Shown piece after piece: positions 34,860 to 43,002 of a stretch of DNA of 64,000 bases. How positions within the stretch are numbered: position 1 is the first letter of the stretch; every line of letters begins with the position of its first letter. The notes beneath the pieces were generated by a model. It was not told the DNA's origin. It searched no databases and saw nothing but the letters and a program-made list of their open reading frames with translations. Position numbers and translations under genes: made by a program. The DNA is from Pseudophaeobacter sp. EL27 (GTDB lineage Bacteria > Pseudomonadota > Alphaproteobacteria > Rhodobacterales > Rhodobacteraceae): assembly GCF_900313025.1 (NCBI RefSeq), contig NZ_OMPQ01000013.1, positions 62,001-126,000 on the forward strand, given 5' to 3'.

Positions 34860-35072
34860 TTAGACCGGCATATTGTCGAACTGGCTTTCAGTTTCTTCAT
34901 CAGACAGCTCTACATCCAATTGGTGCAAGCGGCGCGGAATGGTGATCCCTTCGATTCGCAATTCACTCAGCAGATGCAAAAACGCAGGACGCAGGGCCAG
35001 CCGCGCCTCTGCGGGTTCCTGGCGAATTTTCTCAGCCAGTGTTTCGGCCTTGTTCAACAGCGCGCTGGTCAT
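34860..35072 (-). CDS. hypothetical 70-residue protein
   Basis: A small, mostly helical acidic protein (KAETLAEKIRQEPAEARLAL, then PAFLHLLSELRIEGITIPRR, then DEETESQFDNMPV). A GGAG-containing site (GGAGATGAAATATC) precedes the ATG. No family recognised. Length and composition suggest a genuine small soluble protein. Confidence 0.65.
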   Translation of the reverse strand: MTSALLNKAETLAEKIRQEPAEARLALRPAFLHLLSELRIEGITIPRRLHQLDVELSDEETESQFDNMPV

Positions 35073-35430
35073 GATATTTCATCTCCTCCAATACTCTTCT
35101 GCCCCGCTTAGCTATCTGCCCCTGCGCGTCTCACGTGCCGGGAACCGCTTGAATCCAGGGGTTGAGGGCACTGTAGCCAAGGCGGGAACCAAAAATGCGG
35201 AAATCATCGTAAAACTCGACAACTCTCCCTCAACATCATCAGCCTACATCTCTGACGGGTCGGGGTCCTTGAGACAGGTCAAAACCTGAGACAATTCAGG
35301 CTCTCCACCCCTTCCCAAGACCCTGGCCAAAAAGTTTCTTTGCATTAATCTCTGCTCAAAGCTACCGCAGCACTTGAAACATATTCCTTATTTTGTATAT
35401 ATCTATTGAAACGAAAGGGAGTGCCCACCG
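35073..35430. other. spacer upstream of the persulfide block
   Basis: About 360 bases between the divergent 70-residue gene and the MBL gene. The last 100 bases are AT-rich (TTATTTTGTATATATCTATTG) and probably hold the promoter of the + strand sulfur genes. No open frame here is convincing and I see no clear regulator palindrome. Confidence 0.4.
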
Positions 35431-36294
35431 ATGAACCCCACCGTCAAAGCCTTTTTCGACGAGGCCACCAACACTGTCTCCTATGTTCTACAGGACCCCG
35501 AAGGGTCAGCCTGTGCTGTGGTGGATTCCGTCTTGGATTTTGATCACGCCTCGGGGCGCACTGATACCAGCTCGGCTGATAAGATCATCGCCTGGATCAA
35601 AGCAGAAGGTCTGAGTTGTGAATGGGTTCTGGAGAGCCATGTGCACGCCGATCACCTCTCCGCAGCCCCCTATCTACAGGAGCATCTGGGCGGCAAGATC
35701 GGCATTGGCGCCAATATCACGGTGATTCAGGATACCTTTGGTAAGGTCTTTAATGAGGGCACCGCATTTCAGCGCGATGGCAGCCAGTTTGACGCCCTGT
35801 TTGAAGAGGGCGACAGCTTTATGATTGGCCAACTGCGCGGTGACGTGCTGCATACGCCGGGCCATACCCCTGCTTGCCTGACCTATGTGGTGGGTGATGC
35901 GGCCTTTGTTGGCGATACGCTATTCATGCCTGATTTTGGCACTGCCCGCTGCGATTTCCCTGGTGGTTCTTCTTCGGAACTGTACCAGTCGATCCAGAAG
36001 ATTCTGGCCCTGCCCGATCAGACACGCATCTTTGTTGGTCATGACTACAAGGCACCTGGACGCGATGACTACGCCTGGGAGACCACGGTTGGCGAGCAAC
36101 GGGCGCTGAACGTGCATATTGGCGAGGGGCGCCCGCTGGAGGAGTTCACCGCCATGCGCGATGCCCGCGATGCCACCTTGGCAATGCCGCGACTGATCCT
36201 GCCGTCGCTGCAGGTCAATATGCGTGCAGGCCAGATGCCGGAGCCGGATGATCAGGGCGATGTCTTCCTAAAACTGCCGATCAACAAGATCTGA
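35431..36294 (+). CDS. MBL-fold hydrolase, persulfide-dioxygenase-like
   Basis: 287 residues with all metallo-beta-lactamase-fold ligands: HVHADHLSAAPYL (HxHxDH), HTPGHTPACLTYVVGD, FVGDTLFMPDFGTARCDFPG and IFVGHDYKAPGRDDY. TARCDFPGG and the short C-terminus place it in the ETHE1/Blh group that oxidises glutathione persulfide to sulfite. Neighbouring YeeE and DUF442 genes support a sulfide-detoxification role. No ArsR-type BigR regulator or sqr gene is adjacent. Confidence 0.88.
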   Translation: MNPTVKAFFDEATNTVSYVLQDPEGSACAVVDSVLDFDHASGRTDTSSADKIIAWIKAEGLSCEWVLESHVHADHLSAAPYLQEHLGGKIGIGANITVIQDTFGKVFNEGTAFQRDGSQFDALFEEGDSFMIGQLRGDVLHTPGHTPACLTYVVGDAAFVGDTLFMPDFGTARCDFPGGSSSELYQSIQKILALPDQTRIFVGHDYKAPGRDDYAWETTVGEQRALNVHIGEGRPLEEFTAMRDARDATLAMPRLILPSLQVNMRAGQMPEPDDQGDVFLKLPINKI

Positions 36295-36464
36295 GCCCCC
36301 ACCGAAGTAGCTCAGGCGACCAAAGGATGGGCCGCCTGCCCCATTGGTCCAACCGTGGTGTTTACTGACGCCTCGCGGAATAGCCCTCGCACGCGGGGCT
36401 GCTTGGCTCTGGCGCCAATGGCCCCTCACCACTCGATACCCAAGTCAAAATAGGAACGCGCAAA

Positions 36465-36893
36465 ATGGAAACGGATTGGATCTGGGGGCTCGTCGGAGGC
36501 GGCCTTATTGGATTGGGAGGCGCTGTCTTCCTGCTCGGCAATGGCCGCATCATGGGGGCCAGCGGCATCCTGGGTGGCCTGGTTGATGGCAGCGGCCGCA
36601 GCAACATGGCAGAGCGCCTGGTCTTTTTGGTTGGAGTGCTGGTCACACCATTGCTGCTTTTGCCCCTCTATGAGCGGGGTGTGGACACCCATTTGACCAG
36701 CAATATCGCGGTGATCGTCGTCGCAGGCCTGCTGGTTGGTATTGGCACCCGAATTGCCAATGGCTGCACCTCTGGCCATGGCGTTTGCGGCATATCCCGC
36801 CTGTCTCTGCGCGGCATAGTTGCCACCGTATTCTATATCCTGGCCGGGGGGCTCACCATTGCCCTGTTCCGCCACATCCTGGGAGTGATCTGA
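36465..36893 (+). CDS. YeeE/YedE-family sulfur transporter half, N-terminal type
   Basis: 142 residues with four or so spans: [50 protein letters not shown] and the conserved [20 protein letters not shown] with the Cys used by YeeE proteins to pass on thiosulfate-type sulfur. It is half the length of a full YeeE; the next gene supplies the rest (TGATG overlap). The pair likely forms a heterodimer like PmpAB. Confidence 0.9.
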   Translation: METDWIWGLVGGGLIGLGGAVFLLGNGRIMGASGILGGLVDGSGRSNMAERLVFLVGVLVTPLLLLPLYERGVDTHLTSNIAVIVVAGLLVGIGTRIANGCTSGHGVCGISRLSLRGIVATVFYILAGGLTIALFRHILGVI

Positions 36894-37327
36894 TGCAGCG
36901 TTTGTTTCTCTCCCTTCTCTCCGGCAGCCTGTTTGGGGCTGGGTTGTTTGTCTCCGGCATGACCGACACCACCAAGGTACAGGGCTGGCTGGATGTCTTT
37001 GGCAATTGGGATCCAACCCTGGCCTTTGTCATGGGGGGCGCCATTATTCCGATGTTTATCGCCTGGCGTCTGACAACGGGGCGTCGCCCCCTCGTCGGCG
37101 GAGACTTCCCAGATGCGCCACGTCCGGAAATGGATCACCGGCTGATCACCGGCTCGGTGCTGTTTGGCATGGGCTGGGGCCTGGCCGGGCTCTGCCCCGG
37201 ACCGGCAATTGCCTCTCTCAGCTACAATGGCTCTGGAGGCCTGATCTTTATGGGAGCGATGCTTTTAGGCATGGGGGCTGCACCATTTTTTGGGCGGCAA
37301 CTGGACGGGCTGGCAGCAAAGGTTTAA
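36893..37327 (+). CDS. YeeE/YedE-family sulfur transporter half, C-terminal type
   Basis: 144 residues from ATG 36893, which shares bases with the stop of the previous gene. SLLSGSLFGAGLFVSGMTD and TKVQGWLDVFGNWDPTLAFVMGG, then SVLFGMGWGLAGLCPGPAI (Cys in LCPGPA) are the second-half YeeE signatures. It acts with the first half in the inner membrane, presumably moving sulfane sulfur. The DUF442 gene follows 10 bases after its stop. Confidence 0.9.
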   Translation: MQRLFLSLLSGSLFGAGLFVSGMTDTTKVQGWLDVFGNWDPTLAFVMGGAIIPMFIAWRLTTGRRPLVGGDFPDAPRPEMDHRLITGSVLFGMGWGLAGLCPGPAIASLSYNGSGGLIFMGAMLLGMGAAPFFGRQLDGLAAKV

Positions 37328-37337
37328 AGACCCAGAC

Positions 37338-37766
37338 ATGGATGCACGTGTGATCACCCCCCGCTACGCCGTCTCGCCGCAAATCTCGGCCGAAGACATG
37401 CCTGCCATTGTTGCTGACGGTTTCAAGACGGTGATTTGTAATCGCCCGGATGCCGAGGTTCCACCCAGCCATCAGGCCGCTGCCATTCGCGCCGCTGCTG
37501 AGGCCGCAGGGCTGGAGTTTCGCGAACTCCCCCTCACCCATCAGACAATGACGCCGGAAAATATCGCGCAACAGCGCGCCTATTATGAGGAATGCCCAGG
37601 TCCGGTTCTGGCCTATTGCGCCTCTGGCACCCGGTGTTCGGTGGTCTGGTCGCTGGGCGTTGCCTCCGAGATGAGCCCGGACGAGATCCTAAGCAAAACG
37701 AACGCTGCTGGCTATCAACTGGATGGCCTGCGCCCAGCTCTGGAAACGATTGCTGCCAGCTCATAA
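37338..37766 (+). CDS. DUF442 / TIGR01244-type phosphatase-like protein
   Basis: 142 residues from ATG 37338 (MDARVITPRYAVSPQIS). AEDMPAIVADGFKTVICNRP and LAYCASGTRCSVVWSL (Cx5R loop, CASGTRC) define the family, which is fused to MBL-type persulfide dioxygenases in Blh proteins. Here the two parts are separate genes of one operon. It may be a sulfur-carrying or protein-phosphatase-like enzyme. Confidence 0.88.
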   Translation: MDARVITPRYAVSPQISAEDMPAIVADGFKTVICNRPDAEVPPSHQAAAIRAAAEAAGLEFRELPLTHQTMTPENIAQQRAYYEECPGPVLAYCASGTRCSVVWSLGVASEMSPDEILSKTNAAGYQLDGLRPALETIAASS

Positions 37767-37841
37767 GCGGATAATCGTTCGCCTCGCAGCTAGTTCCTGC
37801 ACATCAGAGCCTGAACTGTGGTGATTGATACTTTTAAACTC

Positions 37842-37868
37842 AGGCCCGGCCATTTTCTGGTCGGGCTT
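37842..37868 (+). terminator. hairpin after the sulfur block
   Basis: AGGCCCGGCCA pairs with TGGTCGGGCTT (wobble pairs included) around a TTTTC loop, 75 bases past the DUF442 stop. The T-run is weak, so terminator is likely but not sure. No gene is seen from here to 38032. Confidence 0.5.
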
Positions 37869-38032
37869 GATCTCTTTTGCGCTGACACTGCCCTACTCCA
37901 TGAAACAACCACGGAGGAAAGCAAGCGCCCCAAATAGAGACACTCAAACAAAAAACGGCGCAATGCACCGTTTCGTCTTATCAAATTGGTTTTGATTGGG
38001 ATTGCTTCAGAAAGCAGCGCGATCAAACAGCG

Positions 38033-39397
38033 TCACAGCCCTGATGCGGCATCCCCCTCCAGGCCTGCGAGTTTTGATATCTCTGCCGCCGCATCATCCG
38101 GGTTGAACTGGTCCATGCCGTCGCCTAACCCGCCAAAGTCTCCCATGGGGGCCGCAGCCAAATCACCACCCAGGTCACCGCCCAGATCGCCTAAGCCAGC
38201 GCCAAGATCTGCCCCCAGGTTAGCACCCAGGTCCATTCCCAGATCAGCTCCTAAACCAGCGCCAAGGTCACCGCCCAGCCCGGCGCCAAGATCGCCGCCC
38301 AATCCGGCTGGGTCATCCCCCATCCCGTCCAGGGCAAGCCCGCCTGCCGGTGCCCCAAAGCCCATTGGATCATCCAGTGGATCCTGCAGATCCTGCGCCG
38401 CAATCCCCAGATCCAGCGCTGCGGGTTCTTCGATCATCGGCAGGGAGGGCGGGGCGTCAGAGCCGATACTATCGGCAAAACCATCGCCCAGATGCGCCGG
38501 ATCAGGCTGCGCCGCCCGGCCCGTGCTCAGCCGGACTGCGCGCGCGCCGTTCAACTGCCCAAGACGTCCCTTGGCAATGGAATGCCCGGTAATATCGAGC
38601 AAATCGGTTTCATACAAAAAGGCCTGATCCAGCGGCAGAACCTCGCCCACCTTCAGGGCAGAGAATTCGTTGAGAGGGACGCGAACCTTGCACAGAATCG
38701 CTGAGAGCTCGGCGCGCATGGCGCCCATGCCACCCGCCAGCGATGGGCCTGCCTTTGCCCCGCTCAAACCCAGCTCCTCCAGGGTAGGTTCCGGCAGGAT
38801 CAGCTTTAGCTCCCCCTGCATCGCCCCAACAGCCAGATCCACAGTCAAAGAGATCAGCCGGTAATCTTCGGCCTCCATTCCCAGGACCAGCGACCGCACA
38901 TTTTCGATCTGGGCGCCGTAGCGATAGCCAGAAAAGATCAGCTGGTCTCTTTCTCCCTGCAACAGCGCCTGCACCTTGGAAAAGGCCTTTTCCAGGAACT
39001 CAGCCGTCATGGCGGCATCGGTTGGTGTGTAGTTGCGCTCGGATGGAGCCTTGCCCATGATCTGACCAATGGTCTGTTTCTGGATCAGCGCTGTGACCAG
39101 CGCGGCATCCATGGTTGCTGCCCCAAGACGCCCGTTGGGGCCATCCAGAACCACAAGCAGATCCTTGTCCGACAGATCCTCGGTTAGGTCTTCGGGCGCA
39201 CGATTGACCTGGCGCACCGCCAGAACAGCCAAAGGCAGATCGCATTGTTCCGAGGCCGCGCGAGCAAGCGACCGGCGCAAAGCTTTGAGCGTGAAAGACC
39301 CTTTTTGAGCCGCCCCCCCATCCTTTGACGCCGCAAGTTTGCGCGCGAGTCCACCAGACCCGCCGCTACCAGCTTGCTGTTTTTCCGCTTCAGACAT
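38033..39397 (-). CDS. FliM/FliN-domain (SpoA-type) protein with Gly-Asp-Leu repeat tail
   Basis: 454 residues. The N-terminal part is a FliM-like core (LVVLDGPNGRLGAATMDAAL, TPTDAAMTAEFLEKAFSKV). A surface-presentation/FliN domain at ~230-295 reads RAELSAILCKVRVPLNEFSA, then LPLDQAFLYETDLLDITG. The tail (~355-425) is a low-complexity run of DLGAGLGGDLG-like units. It resembles a flagellar motor switch protein but is not in a flagellar operon; it lies 68 bases downstream of the SLC5 kinase gene, same strand. Role uncertain. Confidence 0.75.
   Translation of the reverse strand: MSEAEKQQAGSGGSGGLARKLAASKDGGAAQKGSFTLKALRRSLARAASEQCDLPLAVLAVRQVNRAPEDLTEDLSDKDLLVVLDGPNGRLGAATMDAALVTALIQKQTIGQIMGKAPSERNYTPTDAAMTAEFLEKAFSKVQALLQGERDQLIFSGYRYGAQIENVRSLVLGMEAEDYRLISLTVDLAVGAMQGELKLILPEPTLEELGLSGAKAGPSLAGGMGAMRAELSAILCKVRVPLNEFSALKVGEVLPLDQAFLYETDLLDITGHSIAKGRLGQLNGARAVRLSTGRAAQPDPAHLGDGFADSIGSDAPPSLPMIEEPAALDLGIAAQDLQDPLDDPMGFGAPAGGLALDGMGDDPAGLGGDLGAGLGGDLGAGLGADLGMDLGANLGADLGAGLGDLGGDLGGDLAAAPMGDFGGLGDGMDQFNPDDAAAEISKLAGLEGDAASGL
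38150..38315 (-). repeat. degenerate in-gene repeat encoding Gly-Asp-Leu units
   Basis: The codons for GGDLGAGLG recur with small changes (GACCTGGGCGCTGG-like units on the - strand), giving about eight near-repeats. They stay in frame and vary at third positions, so the protein sequence is kept. Confidence 0.75.
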
Positions 39398-39465
39398 CAG
39401 CCATCAACCTGCACGTTTTGCGCTCCCTTTTTAATTGTCTTAACGACCGTTCGTTACCAAGATCT

Positions 39466-42159
39466 TTAAAACGCAGTCTCAGAGAGAATTTTCCGCTCAA
39501 ATGGCAGGGAAATTCTGAAACTGCCACCACTTTGTCCAGCGAGGTATGTGATGTCGCCCCCAAGGCGCTGCATAATCTCACGACAAATCGCCAGCCCAAG
39601 CCCGGCTCCCCCGGCGCGTTCAGGGCTAACACGAGAGAATTTCTCAAAAATTAACTGCTGATGATCTGCGGGCACACCGCTGCCATTATCGGTGAAATCA
39701 ATCCAAACTTCGCCCAGGCTGCGGGTCACCCGAATGGTGAGTTCCGCCGGATCACCGTCGCAATACTTCTGCGCATTGGCAATCAGGTTGATAAAGACCT
39801 GCGCCAGCCGATCCAGATCTGATGAGATCCTTATCTCTTCGGTTTTGGGATCCCTGTGCACCTGAATGGGATGATCCGATCCCGCTAAGGCGGTAGAGAC
39901 CGCATGGTCCATGACCTCGCGCAGGGTGCCTGCCGACATGTTCAAACTGACCTGGCCGCTTTCCAGCACGCTCAGATCCAGCAGATCATTCAACAACCGG
40001 GTCAAGCGCAGGGCCTCATCGTGGATGATGGTGGCATAGCGGGTCTTCTCTGACAGTGGCATATCGCCGTCATCGCGCAGGATCTCGGAGAAGGCCCGGA
40101 TCGAGGTCATCGGGGTGCGCAGCTCATGGCTCACCTGACTGAGAAAGGCATCTTTTTGTTGGGAAATCTGGGTCAGCTTCTCATTTGAGACCCGCAGCTG
40201 CCGTGCCGTGCGTGACAGCTCTGCCGACTGCTCCTCCAGCTGGTTGGAATACTCCAGCATCTGCGCGGTTTCATCCGCCACCGCCAACAGATCCTGTACC
40301 GAAACCGAAGAGCCGCCAACAATCTGGCCGATCATCGCATGGGCCGCCGCCGCCCCGATGGAGGCACCCAGCTCACGCTCCAGCCGCTCCAGAAAAGCCG
40401 GGGTTGGCTCTGGCAGAGTGCCACGCCCCCCTTGTCGCGCCAACTCGCGTTGGAAAAATGCCTGGGCCTCAGTGGCGCCCAAAATTCGCTGCGACATCAC
40501 CATCAGATCTTCGCTCTGCGCCACCGATCCGGTCCAGCCCCGCGGGCCAGAGGAATGTTCGAACACATTAACAAACTGCGCCCCCTGCAGTCGCTCAATC
40601 GGGCTGGGAAAGGTCATCAGCGAGACGACACAAAACGCCACGGCGTTGAGGCTCATCGACCAGAGCACCGCATGTACGGTTGAATCCAGGCCCTCAATAC
40701 CAAACAGCGCCTGCGGGCGCAGCCAGGACAGGCCAAACAACCCCTCGGCGAGAATGTGATCCGGCAATAGCCCGCCGCCCAGAGCAGGCAGCAGCATGGT
40801 ATAGACCCAAATGGCAAAGCCCACAGACAATCCGCTCAGGGCGCCGGTGCGGGTCGCCCCGCGCCAGAACAGCCCGCCCACAAGAGCCGGCAGCATTTGC
40901 GAAATACCGGCAAAGGAGATCAGCCCCACTGCAGCCAGGGCTGCCCCACCGCCGGAAAACTTGTAGTAAAAATACCCCAGCCCCAGAATGACAGCGATTG
41001 AAATCCGGCGGGCAAACAGTACGACATTGCGCACATCCCCCGAAACCGAAGCCCCCTCGCCGCCCTGCAAATGCAGCCAGATCGGCATCACTATATGGTT
41101 CGACACCATGGTTGACAGCGCCATGGCCGCCACGATCACCATCGAGGTGGCCGAGGAAAACCCGCCCAGGAAAGACAGCATCGCCAGCCCTTGCTGGCCC
41201 TGCGACAAAGGCACGGTCAGAACAAAGAGATCCGGGTTGGATCCGGGGGGCAGCAGCTCCAGCCCGATGGCGGCGATCGGCACCACAAACATGGAGATCA
41301 ACAGCAGGTAGAGCGGAAAGGCCCAGGCCGCGACCCGCAGATGGCGCTCATCCTCGTTTTCCACCACCATGACCTGAAACATCCGGGGCAGACAAACAAA
41401 GGCCGCCGCCGACAAAAAGGTGATGGTGGCCCAGCGTCCGCCGTCGACCTTCCAGTCGCCAATCCGCGAGGCATCAATTCGCGCCAGGGTTTCACTCACG
41501 CCGTCCGACAGGCCCCAGACCACAAAGATCCCCACCGCAAGCAGCGCCAGCAGCTTGATCACCGCCTCCAGAGCGACAGCGGTGACCACGCCATGGTGTC
41601 GCTCATTTGCGTTGAGATTGCGGGTGCCAAACAGGATGGCAAAGATCGCCAACCCCGCCGTCACCCAGAACACCGTGGTGGTTTCGTGGTAGCTGCGCAG
41701 CGGATCGGCCTCGGCGAAGATCGCAAAAGACAGGGTAATGGACTGAAGTTGCAGCGAAATATAAGGGGTGATACCAATCACCGCCAATACTGTGACACCA
41801 ATGGCCAGCGCATTGGATTTGCCATAGCGCGCCGACAGAAGGTCCGCGATAGAGGTGACGCGCTGGCTGCGCCCAACCCGAACCAGCTTGCGCAGCCCCC
41901 ACCACCAGCCAATCATCACCAAAGTCGGCCCCAGGTAAATGGTAAGGAATTCCAGACCAGAGCGCGCCGCATAGCCCACCGCGCCGTAAAAGGTCCAGGC
42001 GGTACAATAGATCGACAGCGACAGCGTATAGATCAGCGGCGAGCGCATCCATCTGGCGCTTTGGCCCCGGGCGGCGCGACGATCCGCGACAAAAGCCACA
42101 AAGAACAACAGCGCCACATAGGCCAGACAGACCAGCGCCAACACATTGAGCGAGGCCAT
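39466..42159 (-). CDS. SLC5-type sensor histidine kinase (CrbS/CbrA-like)
   Basis: 897 residues from ATG 42159. The first ~560 form an SLC5 symporter-like domain (SIYCTAWTFYGAVGYAARSG, SFLGGFSSATSMVIVAAMAL, LISFAGISQMLPALVGGLFW). Then a STAC-like stretch (FLERLERELGASIGAAAAHA), a coiled coil, and the kinase: FLSQVSHELRTPMTSIRAFS (H-box), NLIANAQKYC (N-box), WIDFTDNGSGVP and GGAGLGLAICREIM (G-boxes). No PAS domain is evident. It likely couples substrate sensing to phosphorylation of the nearby response regulator. Confidence 0.93.
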   Translation of the reverse strand: MASLNVLALVCLAYVALLFFVAFVADRRAARGQSARWMRSPLIYTLSLSIYCTAWTFYGAVGYAARSGLEFLTIYLGPTLVMIGWWWGLRKLVRVGRSQRVTSIADLLSARYGKSNALAIGVTVLAVIGITPYISLQLQSITLSFAIFAEADPLRSYHETTTVFWVTAGLAIFAILFGTRNLNANERHHGVVTAVALEAVIKLLALLAVGIFVVWGLSDGVSETLARIDASRIGDWKVDGGRWATITFLSAAAFVCLPRMFQVMVVENEDERHLRVAAWAFPLYLLLISMFVVPIAAIGLELLPPGSNPDLFVLTVPLSQGQQGLAMLSFLGGFSSATSMVIVAAMALSTMVSNHIVMPIWLHLQGGEGASVSGDVRNVVLFARRISIAVILGLGYFYYKFSGGGAALAAVGLISFAGISQMLPALVGGLFWRGATRTGALSGLSVGFAIWVYTMLLPALGGGLLPDHILAEGLFGLSWLRPQALFGIEGLDSTVHAVLWSMSLNAVAFCVVSLMTFPSPIERLQGAQFVNVFEHSSGPRGWTGSVAQSEDLMVMSQRILGATEAQAFFQRELARQGGRGTLPEPTPAFLERLERELGASIGAAAAHAMIGQIVGGSSVSVQDLLAVADETAQMLEYSNQLEEQSAELSRTARQLRVSNEKLTQISQQKDAFLSQVSHELRTPMTSIRAFSEILRDDGDMPLSEKTRYATIIHDEALRLTRLLNDLLDLSVLESGQVSLNMSAGTLREVMDHAVSTALAGSDHPIQVHRDPKTEEIRISSDLDRLAQVFINLIANAQKYCDGDPAELTIRVTRSLGEVWIDFTDNGSGVPADHQQLIFEKFSRVSPERAGGAGLGLAICREIMQRLGGDITYLAGQSGGSFRISLPFERKILSETAF

Positions 42160-42482
42160 CAGCTCCGCTCGTCCTGCGGGCCGCCATCGGTCCAGTGCCC
42201 AGCCCAAAGCTGCACGGCCAGACCAAAGGCAAAGCTGAGGGCAATCAACCCGCCCCAGACCGCAAAGATATAGGTGATCGCAGCAGAGGTCGCCATGCCG
42301 GCCTGATTGCCGGGAGCGGGATAGGGATCCGGATTTGGCCACATCAGGGGCACCGTAAACAGCAGGGCACCCAGAATCGGCAGCAACCGGGCAATATCCA
42401 TCAGGCGACGGCGGCGATAGGTGCGCCGCTCCACAAAGGGGCTGTTGGGCTCAGCCTGATGTCCGGCCCCGTCGCCGCGCAT
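42159..42482 (-). CDS. hypothetical small membrane protein of the kinase operon
   Basis: 107 residues with an N-terminal basic region (VERRTYRRRRLMDIARLL) and two spans (LLPILGALLFTVPLMWP and AITYIFAVWGGLIALSFAFG). Its stop overlaps the kinase start (TGATG), implying coupled translation. The position recalls small subunits of SLC5 proteins (DUF4212), but the sequence is not clearly of that family. Start could be 42482 or the ATG at 42401. Confidence 0.75.
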   Translation of the reverse strand: MRGDGAGHQAEPNSPFVERRTYRRRRLMDIARLLPILGALLFTVPLMWPNPDPYPAPGNQAGMATSAAITYIFAVWGGLIALSFAFGLAVQLWAGHWTDGGPQDERS

Positions 42483-42496
42483 TTACAGCGCCCCCG

Positions 42497-42907
42497 TCAC
42501 TGGGCAGCGTCCTGTGACGCTGTTTGCGGGGCCTGATAGGCCTGCGCATAGAGGTCGCGGACTGCTGTCAGCACTTCGGAATTGGAAAAGGGTTTGGTCA
42601 TGAACCGGGTGACCCCGGCCTTTTCCGCCATCTCACGGTCCTTCAACTGGCCCCGCGCGGTCAGCATCAGAACCGGAAGAGGTTGCAACTCCTCTACCAA
42701 GCGCAGTTCTTGAATTACTTCGAGACCACTTTTTCCAGGCAGCATGAGATCCAGGATCACCAGATCAGGGCCGGCGGCCTGAATGACCTCAGCCGCATCA
42801 CTGCCATTGCCATGCACATCCACAGTCCAGTTGTCACGGGTCAACAGAAACCGGATGGCCTCAGCGATATTCGGCTCATCTTCGATTAAAACGACATGTC
42901 TGCTCAT
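42497..42907 (-). CDS. single-domain response regulator
   Basis: 136 residues, a CheY-like receiver: IEDEP (acidic pair at 9-11), VILDLMLPGKSG with phospho-acceptor D53, MLTARGQ, and TKPFSNSEVLTAV with the conserved Lys. No output domain follows; the short Gln/Ala-rich tail ends at residue 136. The cognate kinase is the SLC5-type enzyme two genes downstream. How it affects transcription without a DNA-binding domain is open. Confidence 0.93.
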   Translation of the reverse strand: MSRHVVLIEDEPNIAEAIRFLLTRDNWTVDVHGNGSDAAEVIQAAGPDLVILDLMLPGKSGLEVIQELRLVEELQPLPVLMLTARGQLKDREMAEKAGVTRFMTKPFSNSEVLTAVRDLYAQAYQAPQTASQDAAQ

Positions 42908-43002
42908 TGGCAGATATTCCTCCCAGCGCGGCTGTTTCAGGCAGTTTTGCCCTCCGTCGCGTCCTTATCCCCCACCAGACTACCCTCCTGCGCCCGCAGC
43001 TG

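Noticed and set aside
38150-38315. Regular repeats taken as a CRISPR array
   Set aside because: Units are short, unequal, in frame and code for GGDLGAGLG-like peptide; no spacers or cas genes.
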